This document shows, piece by piece, positions 1 through 7,843 of a DNA stretch of 63,441 nucleotides. The position numbers and the translations under genes are program-made. The stretch's first letter is position 1; the number at the start of each line of letters is the position of its first letter. The stretch is from the NCBI GenBank assembly GCA_964579725.1, contig CAZOHG010000016.1:1-63441 (forward strand). The letters are read 5' to 3'. Source of the stretch: CAZOHG01 sp964579725 (GTDB lineage Bacteria > Zhuqueibacterota > JdFR-76 > BMS3Abin05). The notes below the pieces were generated by a model. It worked only from the letters and a program-made list of their open reading frames with translations. It was not told the DNA's origin and searched no databases.

Positions 1-1
1 T

Positions 2-1096
2 TTTTACACCACAGGCACTACCGGAAATCCCAAGGGGGTGTTTTTTTCACATCGACAATTGGTACTGCACACGCTTACAACGGCAGCCGGAATCAATTCC
101 TCCCCTGATCCCATCAATTTTGTGTACAATGATGTGTACATGCCCCTGACGCCCATGTTTCACGTTCACGCCTGGGGAATTCCGTACGTGGCCACCATGA
201 ATGGCGTCAAACAGGTGTACCCCGGACGGTATGAGCCGGAAATGCTGATGCGCCTTTTGGTGGGGCACAAGGTGACGTTTTCGCACTGCGTACCCACAAT
301 TCTTCAAATGATTTTAACTGCCCCCGCCGCCAAAGCCTTTGATCTTTCCGGTTGGAAGGTGGTCATTGGGGGATCGGCCCTTTCCAAAGGCCTGGCTAAG
401 ATGGCCATGGATCGGGGAATTCGGGTCATGACGGGCTACGGAATGTCTGAAACCTGCCCCGTATTGACTCTTGCGCAGTACAAACAGGGAATGGAAAACC
501 TGTCGGAAGAGGAGAAATTGACGGTTGTCACCAAAACCGGTCTCCCGATTCCTCTGGTCGATCTGCGGGTGGTGGATGAACAGGGCAATGAATTGCCTCC
601 GGGGAAGAAGAATACCGGTGAAATCGTTGTTCGCTCACCCTGGCTGACCAACGGTTACCTGAAAAGTGTGGAACAATCGAAAGAACTCTGGCGCGGCGGC
701 TGGCTCCACACCGGTGACGTGGCGTATTTTGACGACCAGGGTTATTTGAAGATCACTGACCGCATTAAGGATATTATTAAAACCGGGGGCGAGTGGATTT
801 CGTCTCTTGAATTGGAGAATCTCATCAGCCAGTGTGAGCAGGTGCAGGAGGTGGCTGTGGTCGGTATTCCCGACGAAAAGTGGGGAGAACGTCCGGTGGC
901 TTACGTGGTGCCAAAAGCACAGTTCAAGGACCAAATTTCAGCTGAGATCTGCAAAAAAGGCCTCCAGCCCTTTGTGGAAGCCGGTGTGATCGAAAAATGG
1001 GTCATTCCCGACGAATTTATTTTTGTGGAGGAAATCCCCAAAACCAGTGTGGGCAAAATCGACAAAAAATTGCTTCGCGCCAATTACAAAAAATAA
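2..1096 (+). CDS. Fatty-acyl-CoA ligase (AMP-binding family), 5' end missing
   Basis: The reading frame is open from base 2, so the gene starts upstream of the window. The first visible residues give the AMP-binding P-loop signature TTGTTGNPKG at window residues 3-12. The adenylation motif TGYGMSET follows near residue 145, then HTGD and the hinge region ITDRIKDIIKTGGEWIS, and a C-terminal PKTSVGKIDKK whose lysine would be the acyl-adenylate catalytic lysine. The family activates a carboxylic acid with ATP and then forms a CoA thioester; the overall pattern fits medium- or long-chain fatty acids, but substrate is not readable from sequence. Only the N-terminal part is lost. A strong hairpin terminator follows 16 bases after the stop, so this gene ends its transcription unit. 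Confident on family, moderate on chain length. Confidence 0.93.
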   Translation, partial: FYTTGTTGNPKGVFFSHRQLVLHTLTTAAGINSSPDPINFVYNDVYMPLTPMFHVHAWGIPYVATMNGVKQVYPGRYEPEMLMRLLVGHKVTFSHCVPTILQMILTAPAAKAFDLSGWKVVIGGSALSKGLAKMAMDRGIRVMTGYGMSETCPVLTLAQYKQGMENLSEEEKLTVVTKTGLPIPLVDLRVVDEQGNELPPGKKNTGEIVVRSPWLTNGYLKSVEQSKELWRGGWLHTGDVAYFDDQGYLKITDRIKDIIKTGGEWISSLELENLISQCEQVQEVAVVGIPDEKWGERPVAYVVPKAQFKDQISAEICKKGLQPFVEAGVIEKWVIPDEFIFVEEIPKTSVGKIDKKLLRANYKK

Positions 1097-1112
1097 AAAC
1101 CAGCGCAGTGTG

Positions 1113-1145
1113 ACCGGAGCCGGATTTTCCGGCTCCGGTGTTTTT
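1113..1145 (+). terminator. Rho-independent terminator after the acyl-CoA ligase
   Basis: A perfect 11-bp GC-rich stem (arms 1113-1123 and 1129-1139) with a 5-base loop ATTTT is followed at once by GTTTTT. This is a textbook intrinsic terminator and separates the acyl-CoA ligase from the yciO-like gene. Confidence 0.9.
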
Positions 1146-1261
1146 CGGTCAACAAACCGTTTTTCGAGCCTAAGGTATTCGGGAAACCAAATGTCGGTTG
1201 TTTGTACAACGGGGCCATTTTCCCGGTAGGGTTCTGCTTTCAACTAACGAGGAGGAAAGTC

Positions 1262-1879
1262 ATGGCACGACGTCTGTATTTGGATCCCCAACATCCGAAA
1301 GACCGCATCATTCGACAGGCTGCCGAGATTTTGCGAGAAGGAGGCGTCATTATTTACCCAACGGACACTGTTTACGGTCTGGGCTGTGACATCACCCAAA
1401 AGAGTGCCATTGACCGCATTTACCAGATTAAAGGCATGAGCAAAAAACAGCCGCTCAGTTTTATTTGCCCGAATTTAAAGGAAATCAGCAAATACGCCCA
1501 CGTTTCCAACCGCGCTTACAAAGCCATGCGGCATTTACTGCCCGGCCCCTACACCTTTGTGCTGGAAGCTACCCATTTTGTCCCCAAAAAATTGTTGGGC
1601 GGCAAAAAACGAACGGTGGGCCTTCGCGTACCCAATCACCCTGTGTGCCTTCGCCTGCTGGAATTGTTGGGCAATCCGATCATCAGTACCAGTGTCACCG
1701 GGCCGGAAGGGGCGATTTTGAGCGACCCCGAGGAAATTGTCCGCTATTACGGCGACAAGGTTGATTTTATTTTGGATGTGGGCCTCCTAACCTCCGAACC
1801 GTCAACCGTTGTTGATTTTATTGAAGATGAGCCGGTCATTTTGCGGGAAGGGAAAGGAGATGTTTCGTTTTTCCGCTGA
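1262..1879 (+). CDS. yciO: YciO/YrdC/Sua5-family protein (YciO subfamily)
   Basis: A 205-residue protein. The start is set by a strong Shine-Dalgarno GAGGAGG 6 bases before ATG 1262, although the frame is open further upstream. It opens with a YciO-like stretch, then YPTDTVYGLGCD (about residues 31-42), KKQPLSFIC, a TFVLEAT strand, RVPNHP, and ends VILREGKGD. The TsaC/Sua5 family makes L-threonylcarbamoyl-AMP from threonine, bicarbonate and ATP for the tRNA t6A37 modification. The N-terminal half and length look more like E. coli YciO than TsaC, and YciO's cellular role is less settled. No Sua5 C-terminal domain is present. Family is certain; whether it serves t6A synthesis is an inference. 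Confidence 0.9.
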   Translation: MARRLYLDPQHPKDRIIRQAAEILREGGVIIYPTDTVYGLGCDITQKSAIDRIYQIKGMSKKQPLSFICPNLKEISKYAHVSNRAYKAMRHLLPGPYTFVLEATHFVPKKLLGGKKRTVGLRVPNHPVCLRLLELLGNPIISTSVTGPEGAILSDPEEIVRYYGDKVDFILDVGLLTSEPSTVVDFIEDEPVILREGKGDVSFFR

Positions 1880-2084
1880 TTGGTCAATTTTGGAAAGGAG
1901 ATTTCCAATCAAAGGAGCTTGCTTTTTCGTTTTTTTTTTGCTTCCGGCGCCGGAAGACCCAAGCGGGGTGGGGTTTCCACGTTGGCAACGTTTTTTCCTC
2001 CCTAAAAAACCGGCCTCAAAAGGGCAGCGATTCCCCTCCACGTGAAAATGCCCTCGAATGTACAGGCAAATTCCGGATTTTGGC

Positions 2085-2113
2085 TTGATTCTTTGGGGGA
2101 TTTTTGATATATT
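2085..2113 (+). promoter_or_regulatory. Candidate sigma-70-type promoter before folB
   Basis: TTGATT at 2085-2090 and TATATT at 2108-2113 are separated by 17 bases. Transcription would start near 2120, inside the upstream extension of the folB frame, which argues for a folB start downstream of it. Confidence 0.45.
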
Positions 2114-2171
2114 GCTAACCACGGAAGTGCCTAATTTTGAGGAAATAAGCAATAGAAATCGGCGGCCGCCC

Positions 2172-2546
2172 TTGGACGAAGAATCCAATAATCTTGATGT
2201 CATTCGCGTTTACGGAATGATTTTTTTCGCCTACCACGGCGTGAATGAATCGGAACGTGAGCTTGGCCAGCGCTTTGAGGTGGACGCCGAGGTTTTTTTA
2301 AACACACGTCGCGCCGGGAAAACCGACAGCCTTCGGGACACGGTGAACTATGTGGAGATTTACAGAATTGTCGAGGAGATTATTCTGGAAAACGAGTATC
2401 GCTTGATTGAGGCCATTGCCGAAGATATTGCTCAGGCCGTTTTGGAGCGGCTACCGGTAGAGGCCGTTCAGGTGCGGGTGCGAAAGCCCCACGTTCCAAT
2501 TCCCGGAATTACTGGTGGTGTGGAAGTGGAGATTTTTCGTGAGTGA
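2172..2546 (+). CDS. folB: Dihydroneopterin aldolase
   Basis: FolB converts 7,8-dihydroneopterin to 6-hydroxymethyl-dihydropterin and glycolaldehyde in cytosolic folate synthesis. The core begins DVIRVYGMIFFAYHGV, typical of the family N-terminus, continues through a T-fold with DTVNYVEIYRIVEE and AIAEDIAQAVLE, and ends VRKPHVPIPG, where the lysine and proline belong to the pterin site. The frame is open back to ATG 2058, giving 162 residues, 38 more than needed. A candidate promoter lies inside that extension, so TTG 2172 (124 residues, family-typical length) is preferred. No good ribosome site decides it, and GTG 2127 is another option. The gene overlaps folK by 8 bases, so both are translationally coupled in a folate operon. 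Confidence 0.9.
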   Translation: MDEESNNLDVIRVYGMIFFAYHGVNESERELGQRFEVDAEVFLNTRRAGKTDSLRDTVNYVEIYRIVEEIILENEYRLIEAIAEDIAQAVLERLPVEAVQVRVRKPHVPIPGITGGVEVEIFRE

Positions 2547-3075
2547 GCGCGAAAAAGTTTATCTCGGCCTGGGTAGCAACCTCGGAGACCGGCTGAAAAA
2601 TCTTTCATTCGCCCTTAGAAGGCTTGCGGCCAATGCGCGGATTGAATTAAAGCAAATTTCCTCAATTTACGAAACGGAGCCGTACGGATTTCACGAACAG
2701 CCGCCTTTTTTAAATTGTGTGGTGGAAGTCCAGACCTCCTTGCCGCCGGTCGGAATGCTGATCGTGGCCAAATCCATTGAGGAGCAAGCGGGGCGAAGTG
2801 CCGGGCGCCGCTGGGGGCCTCGGGAAATTGACGTGGATATTTTGTGCTACGAAAAAAGCGTTGTCCATCTTGATTTTCTTCAGGTACCGCATTCGGACTT
2901 GACAAAAAGGCGATTCGTTTTGGCGCCGTTTTCCGAAATTGCCCCCGATTTTGTGCCACCGGAAACGACCCGAACCATTTCGGAAATGTACCGGCAGTGC
3001 CGGGACACGGGGGCGGTTCAGATTTTTGGCACAGCGCACCTTCTGACCGCTCGTACAGGCGAGGAACTTTCATGA
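2539..3075 (+). CDS. folK: 6-hydroxymethyl-7,8-dihydropterin pyrophosphokinase
   Basis: HPPK transfers pyrophosphate from ATP to 6-hydroxymethyl-dihydropterin, the step after FolB. The protein (178 residues from GTG 2539) starts VYLGLGSNLGDR at residue 7, then ETEPYGF and the family signature RWGPREIDVDIL at residues 91-102, where D98 and D100 match the two magnesium-binding aspartates. LQVPHSDLTKRRFVLAPF corresponds to the later substrate loop. The length is close to other HPPKs. GTG 2539 is chosen because it puts the conserved VYLGLGSN at the N-terminus and overlaps the folB stop. The stop overlaps the next start as ATGA, continuing the coupled operon. Confidence 0.95.
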   Translation: MSEREKVYLGLGSNLGDRLKNLSFALRRLAANARIELKQISSIYETEPYGFHEQPPFLNCVVEVQTSLPPVGMLIVAKSIEEQAGRSAGRRWGPREIDVDILCYEKSVVHLDFLQVPHSDLTKRRFVLAPFSEIAPDFVPPETTRTISEMYRQCRDTGAVQIFGTAHLLTARTGEELS

Positions 3076-3725
3076 AATCGCTGAGTTACATTGCCGTTGA
3101 AGGCGTGATCGGTGCCGGAAAAACCAGTCTGGCTACGATATTGGCCAAACGGTTGAACGGCCGCCTCATTTTGGAAAAACACGACGAAAATCCCTTTTTG
3201 GTGGATTTTTACAGGGACCCGGCTCGGTACGCCTTTCAAACGCAGATGTTTTTTCTTTTAAGCCGGTACCGCCAGCAATTGGATTTGCACCAGCGGGATT
3301 TGTTTCACCGGGTAGCAGTGGCCGATTACATTTTTCAAAAAGACCGTATTTTTGCGGTTTTGACTCTGGACGAGCGGGAATACGCCCTTTACGAGAAGGT
3401 AGCCCGCCTTTTGGAACGGGATATTTTAAAGCCAGACCTCGTCATCTATTTACAGGCCAGTACCAAACGATTAATGACAAATATTAAACGGCGGGGCCGC
3501 CCCTACGAAAAATCGATTTCGGAGGATTATATTCGCTCTCTGGTGGAAGCGTACAACCATTTTTTCTTTCATTACACGGCAACGCCGCTCCTTATTGTGA
3601 ATATGGAGGGGCTGGATTTCGTTCACAACAAAGAACAGCTTGAAGATTTGATGGCTCAGATCATGATGCCATTGGGGGGAACCAAATATTACAATCCCCT
3701 TCAGGAAAAAGGAGCCAAAAAATGA
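3072..3725 (+). CDS. Deoxynucleoside kinase
   Basis: A 217-residue deoxynucleoside kinase of the dCK/dGK family, which phosphorylates deoxynucleosides with ATP in the salvage pathway. Walker A is GVIGAGKT at residues 11-18, preceded by EK-type substrate residues further on (LILEKHDENPF). ADYIFQKDRIFA occupies the place of the DRS-type motif, and the lid-like TNIKRRGRPYEK follows. ATG 3072 overlaps the folK stop; the frame is open upstream but only by out-of-family sequence. Pairing with folK recurs in Bacteroidota-like genomes, where the two may even be fused. The exact nucleoside (dA, dG or broader) cannot be read here. Confidence 0.9.
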   Translation: MKSLSYIAVEGVIGAGKTSLATILAKRLNGRLILEKHDENPFLVDFYRDPARYAFQTQMFFLLSRYRQQLDLHQRDLFHRVAVADYIFQKDRIFAVLTLDEREYALYEKVARLLERDILKPDLVIYLQASTKRLMTNIKRRGRPYEKSISEDYIRSLVEAYNHFFFHYTATPLLIVNMEGLDFVHNKEQLEDLMAQIMMPLGGTKYYNPLQEKGAKK

Positions 3726-3913
3726 GTCTGTTGCGTTTATTATTTTGGGGGATTTTGATCTACCTGGGCTATAAATTGGTTAAAAATTGGTCTCATCCGA
3801 AAGACGACGACACGGAAGTGCACGGTACGCCTAAATCGAATCCCTTGGATATTGACGAATCTCAGATTGAAGATGCCGATTTTAGAGAAGTGGACGATGA
3901 CGAAAAAAAATAG
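3722..3913 (+). CDS. Small membrane-anchored acidic protein, unknown
   Basis: A 63-residue protein whose start overlaps the kinase stop as ATGA. Residues 4-19 (LRLLFWGILIYLGYKL) form one membrane helix. The rest is a short soluble tail that becomes strongly acidic (DIDESQIEDADFREVDDDE). No catalytic motif is visible and I do not recognise a named family. The translational coupling to the kinase and the clear membrane/acidic-tail design support a real gene. Function unknown. Confidence 0.6.
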   Translation: MSLLRLLFWGILIYLGYKLVKNWSHPKDDDTEVHGTPKSNPLDIDESQIEDADFREVDDDEKK

Positions 3914-3982
3914 ATTGGGACAAGTGAATAGGTCAGGAAACTTGGCCGAAAATCGTTTGCTGAAAGATCGGTTTCTCCCGCT

Positions 3983-5887
3983 ATGACGGTTTACCTGCGC
4001 ATTTTAAAATACATTAAACCGTACTGGAGCTACCTAATAGCGTCTTTTGTGGCGATCCTTTTTTTTACCATTTTTAGCAGCGCCACTCTTGTGTCTATTA
4101 TTCCCTTTTTGCGCACTATTTTTGCAACCGAACAACCGATTGCCGTTCAATCCGGCGGCACAACGGTGCAAAGCCGCCCGGAAACGCTCACCTCTCCTCA
4201 ACGGGTTGTCCCCCTTGAGTCAACGATTTCGCGCACGCGCCGGCGTCTTGAAAAGAAGCTGAACGAATTTTTTATTGGCAAAGATCGGCACAAAGCTCTG
4301 GGCCGCATCTGTATTTTGATTCTGGTCATTACCTTCTTCAAAAACTTTTTCGGCTATTTTCAGGCGTATATGATGGCGCATGTAGAGCAGGGCATTATGA
4401 AAGATATTCGAAACGATTTGTACCGGAAAATTATTCACATGCCCATCGGATTTTTTGCCCGTACCAAAACCGGCACCCTTATTTCCCGCGTAACCAATGA
4501 TGTCAATTTGGTCAACAACGGCGTTTCTGCCAGTTTTGTCACGCTCATTAAAAATCCGTTGCTGGTAGTGGTGTATTTGGCGATTGCCGTGTATCTGAGC
4601 TGGCAGCTTACGCTGATCGCCCTGACGGTTTTGCCCTTCAGTTTTTTGGTGATTAGTAACATTGGGCTGCGACTTCGGCGGCAGAGCACCGAATCGCAGG
4701 AGCGAATGGCCGAGGTGACGTCAGTGCTTCAGGAAACCATTTCGGGGGCTCGGGCAGTCAAAGCCTTTGCCATGGAAGGGTTCGAATATGAGAAATTTAA
4801 GCAACGCACGTACCATTTTTTTCGAACCATGTTGAAAATTACCCGTACGCGCCAAATGGCCTCTCCGCTCACGGAATTTTTGGGGGCCAGCGTGGCCGTC
4901 TTTATTCTCTGGTTCGGGGGACAAAAGGTTTTGGCTGGAAATATTCTGGCCCCCGAAAGTTTCTTGGCTTTTTTGTTTGTGATTTTTTCGCTCATGCAAC
5001 CCGTCAAAGAATTGGGCACCGTGAACACGCGGATTCAGGAAGCCATTTCGGCAGGCATTCGGATTTTTAACATTCTCGATATGCCCATGGAAATCGTGAA
5101 TCCGCCCAATCCAATTCCGGTGGAAGATTTCCGGGAAGCCATTGTTTTTGACCACGTTTATTTTAGTTACGAAAACGATCGATTGATTTTAAAAGACATT
5201 CATTTGCGGATCAAAAAGGGCGATATTTTGGCCATTGTGGGGCCCAGCGGTGTCGGGAAATCCACCCTGGTGGATCTGGTTCCGCGGTTTTATGACCCTA
5301 CGCGGGGAGCGGTTACTCTGGACGGGCACGATTTGCGCACGCTGGATCTGCATTCTCTGCGCCAGCACATGGGAATTGTGACTCAGGAGACCATTCTTTT
5401 TCACGAAACCGTGCGGAACAACATTGCCTACGGGTTAAAAGATATGCCAATGGAACGCATTGTAGAAGTGGCTAAAGCGGCCAACGCCCACGAATTTATT
5501 CTAAAATTGCCAAAAGGCTACGATACGCTCATTGGTGAACGCGGGGTGAAGCTTTCGGGTGGTCAGCGGCAGCGGTTGGCAATTGCCCGGGCTCTTCTTA
5601 AAAATCCCCCAATTTTGATTTTGGATGAGGCAACCTCGGCGCTGGACACGGAGTCCGAGTACCTGGTGCAAGAGGCCATCGAACGCCTGATGGCCAATCG
5701 AACGGTTTTTGTCATTGCCCACCGGCTTTCCACCATTAAAAATGCCACGTCCATTATTGTGCTGGAGAAAGGGCGAATTGTTCAGCAAGGTACCCACGAG
5801 GAACTTTTATCGCAAGAGGGCCCCTACCGGCGATTGTACAACCTCCAATTCCAATTGCAGGGGCGGAGGGTTAAGAATCGTGCCTGA
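3983..5887 (+). CDS. MsbA-like ABC exporter (fused TMD-NBD)
   Basis: A 634-residue half-transporter of the lipid/multidrug exporter class. The N-terminal half has six predicted membrane segments, with an inserted soluble loop of roughly 50 residues after the first segment (rich in S, T and R) that is longer than in E. coli MsbA. The ATPase domain has Walker A GPSGVGKST at 420-428, Q-loop TQETILF, signature LSGGQ at 524-528, Walker B ILILDEATS with D548/E549, and switch H580 in AHRLST. It would work as a homodimer in the inner membrane. Lipid A or another glycolipid is the usual substrate of this subfamily, but the cargo here is inferred. The downstream HD-GYP gene overlaps its stop by 8 bases. 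Confidence 0.9.
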   Translation: MTVYLRILKYIKPYWSYLIASFVAILFFTIFSSATLVSIIPFLRTIFATEQPIAVQSGGTTVQSRPETLTSPQRVVPLESTISRTRRRLEKKLNEFFIGKDRHKALGRICILILVITFFKNFFGYFQAYMMAHVEQGIMKDIRNDLYRKIIHMPIGFFARTKTGTLISRVTNDVNLVNNGVSASFVTLIKNPLLVVVYLAIAVYLSWQLTLIALTVLPFSFLVISNIGLRLRRQSTESQERMAEVTSVLQETISGARAVKAFAMEGFEYEKFKQRTYHFFRTMLKITRTRQMASPLTEFLGASVAVFILWFGGQKVLAGNILAPESFLAFLFVIFSLMQPVKELGTVNTRIQEAISAGIRIFNILDMPMEIVNPPNPIPVEDFREAIVFDHVYFSYENDRLILKDIHLRIKKGDILAIVGPSGVGKSTLVDLVPRFYDPTRGAVTLDGHDLRTLDLHSLRQHMGIVTQETILFHETVRNNIAYGLKDMPMERIVEVAKAANAHEFILKLPKGYDTLIGERGVKLSGGQRQRLAIARALLKNPPILILDEATSALDTESEYLVQEAIERLMANRTVFVIAHRLSTIKNATSIIVLEKGRIVQQGTHEELLSQEGPYRRLYNLQFQLQGRRVKNRA

Positions 5888-7211
5888 GAAGCTCCAGCAA
5901 AACATGTCTACGGATGCCCTTCTTCAACAGGTCGAGGCGCTTCAAAAGCGGGTAAAAGTATTTGAGGGGGAACACGAAAAGTTGGTCACCCTGCTTAAGG
6001 TAACGCGCACCATTGCCACCGAGCTAAATTTGGACAAACTATTAAAGCTCATTATGGACGAGGTGCGGGATGCCCTGAAAGCCGATCGCTGCACGGTTTT
6101 TCTCATTGACGAAGACCGCCACGAATTATGGTCAAAGGTGGCACACGGTGTTCAACCCGGTGAGATTCGATTCCCCCTTGAAAAGGGCATTGCGGGCTAC
6201 GTGGCAACCACCGGGCGCGTGTTGAATATCCCGGACTGTTACGCCGATTCCCGCTTCAATCCGGAAATCGACCGGCAAACCGGTTACCACACCCGCTGTA
6301 TGTTGACCTTTCCGATGCGGAACAAACGCGGGGAAATCATCGGGGTGTTTCAGGTGTTAAATAAAAAAGGGGGCGTTTTTACCCGTCAGGACGAAGAAAT
6401 TTTGGATGCGATCTCCATTATTTCGGCCTCGCAAATCGAAAATGCGCAGTTGTACGAAGAGCAGGAGCGCACATTCGAAAGTTTCGTCGAAACACTGGCT
6501 TCTACTATTGACGCCCGCGATCCTCTTACCGCGGGTCATTCCCGGCGCATTATGCTGTATGCCGACGAAATTGCCCGCCTGGCAGGATTTTCTGCCGAAA
6601 AAAGACGGGTTCTGCGCCGCGCTGCGCTTTTGCACGATATTGGCAAAATCGGAGTGCGCGAAAATGTGCTGACCAAGGAGTCGCGTTTAACGCCGGAAGA
6701 ATACGAGCACATTAAAAGCCACGTGGTCATTACCCGTACCATTCTCAGCAAAATCCATTTTAGTGGGCTGAACAAAGAAATTCCCGATATTGCGTCCACG
6801 CACCACGAAAAAGTGGACGGTACCGGCTACCCCGAAGGATTAAGGGGGGAACAAATTCCCGAGGGCGGGCGCATTTTGGCAATCGCCGATGTTTTTGACG
6901 CCATGACTTCCCACCGCCATTACCGGGATCGAATGGATATGCAAAAAGTGCTGGCGCTTTTTCTCCACGACGAGGGCAAAAAATACGACACCCGCTTTTT
7001 GAAAATTTTTCTGGAAATTCCCCTAAAGCGGCTGTTGCAAATCATGGAAGGAGAAAACCGTCCGTTTTTACCCGCGGAAGATTTGGAGAAATTGGGGGAA
7101 TTTACCTTTCGCGACCTGGCCAACATTTTGCTTGCCGGTCACAGGGGCGTTCGCCCCGAATTTGTGCGGATATTTGAGAAGTATTATTACGGTGAACCCC
7201 AGGACAAGTAG
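5880..7211 (+). CDS. GAF domain plus HD-GYP c-di-GMP phosphodiesterase
   Basis: A 443-residue cytosolic signalling protein. A short N-terminal coiled coil leads into a GAF domain (about residues 30-190; LNLDKLLKLIMDEV, DRCTVFLIDE, GIAGYVATTG). An HD-GYP domain follows, with HD at 252-253 in LLHDIGKIGVRE and HHEKVDGTGYPEGLRG from residue 308. These are the metal and GYP residues of c-di-GMP-hydrolysing enzymes. The GAF domain probably senses a small ligand. GTG 5880 is preferred because GCGGAGGG lies about 10 bases upstream and it overlaps the ABC exporter stop; ATG 5904 is an alternative. The frame is open further upstream inside the exporter gene, but that part is not domain-like. Family is firm; catalytic activity is inferred from intact motifs. 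Confidence 0.9.
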   Translation: MPEKLQQNMSTDALLQQVEALQKRVKVFEGEHEKLVTLLKVTRTIATELNLDKLLKLIMDEVRDALKADRCTVFLIDEDRHELWSKVAHGVQPGEIRFPLEKGIAGYVATTGRVLNIPDCYADSRFNPEIDRQTGYHTRCMLTFPMRNKRGEIIGVFQVLNKKGGVFTRQDEEILDAISIISASQIENAQLYEEQERTFESFVETLASTIDARDPLTAGHSRRIMLYADEIARLAGFSAEKRRVLRRAALLHDIGKIGVRENVLTKESRLTPEEYEHIKSHVVITRTILSKIHFSGLNKEIPDIASTHHEKVDGTGYPEGLRGEQIPEGGRILAIADVFDAMTSHRHYRDRMDMQKVLALFLHDEGKKYDTRFLKIFLEIPLKRLLQIMEGENRPFLPAEDLEKLGEFTFRDLANILLAGHRGVRPEFVRIFEKYYYGEPQDK

Positions 7212-7330
7212 CCCAAATAACGCCAATTTTAATTGGGAAATTGGCCAAAGCAATCTCTCATTGGCAAAGGAGTTTCATTTACATTTGCTCCTAAACAGCC
7301 AAAAAATAAAAATGGACATTCTTTCCGGTT

Positions 7331-7347
7331 TTTGAATGGCATTCAAA
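7331..7347. promoter_or_regulatory. 17-bp palindrome just before the ridA ribosome site
   Basis: TTTGAATG and CATTCAAA are perfect 8-base inverted arms around a central G. The site ends 1 base before the GGAGG ribosome-binding sequence of the RidA gene, a position suited to an operator or to a hairpin affecting translation. No regulator can be named. Confidence 0.4.
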
Positions 7348-7360
7348 CGGAGGACGACCT

Positions 7361-7843
7361 ATGAAATACGCAAAGATTTGGTTGTTTGTTGCTTTGTTTC
7401 TGCTCTTGGGGGTCTCGTGTTCCAAATCGTCTCAGCAGTCTGAAAAGGAGGTGCCCGTGTCCAGAAAAGTTGTCTCAACGAACAAAGCACCGGCGGCGAT
7501 CGGCCCCTACAGTCAGGCCATTGTGGCTGGAAATTTGGTGTTTACCGCCGGACAAATTCCAATTGACCCCAAAACCTCGCAGCTTGTGACCGGTGAGATT
7601 CAGGCTCAAACGCGCCTGGTGTTGGAGAATCTAAAAGCTGTTCTCGAAGCTGCCGGAACGAACCTGGCCCATGTCGTGAAAACAACGGTGTTTTTAAAGG
7701 ATATGAACGATTTTGGGGCCATGAATGAGGTGTACGCGCAGTATTTCCCCCAAAACCCTCCGGCTCGTTCCGCTGTGCAAGCGGCTCGGCTGCCCAAAGA
7801 TGTGGGAATTGAAATCGAATGTGTAGCGGTTTTGCCCGAATGA
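7361..7843 (+). CDS. ridA: RidA-family protein with lipoprotein signal and internal start
   Basis: RidA hydrolyses reactive 2-aminoacrylate and related imines to ketoacids, normally in the cytosol. Residues 34-160 are a full RidA fold (KAPAAIGPYSQAI, FTAGQIPIDP, R136 in PPARSAV matching the substrate-binding arginine, IEIECVAV). Unusually the first 20 residues form a lipoprotein signal: charged start, hydrophobic core, lipobox LGVSC with C20. ATG 7361 has a good GGAGG upstream. A second strong ribosome site, AAAAGGAGG (7443-7451), sits 5 bases before in-frame GTG 7457, which would give a 128-residue cytosolic form of normal RidA length. Both exported and cytosolic products seem possible from one gene. 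The stop overlaps the lipid kinase start. Confidence 0.9.
   Translation: MKYAKIWLFVALFLLLGVSCSKSSQQSEKEVPVSRKVVSTNKAPAAIGPYSQAIVAGNLVFTAGQIPIDPKTSQLVTGEIQAQTRLVLENLKAVLEAAGTNLAHVVKTTVFLKDMNDFGAMNEVYAQYFPQNPPARSAVQAARLPKDVGIEIECVAVLPE

Noticed and set aside
1890..1939. TTGGAAA/TTTCCAA hairpin and later T-rich stretch after the yciO-like gene
   Set aside because: The T-rich stretch starts 12 bases after the stem, too far for a standard intrinsic terminator; not supported enough to list.
1941..1956. Perfect 16-base palindrome CTTCCGGCGCCGGAAG near a long T-run
   Set aside because: The T-run precedes the palindrome on the plus strand and would be an A-run on the minus strand, so it is not a terminator; no other role is evident.
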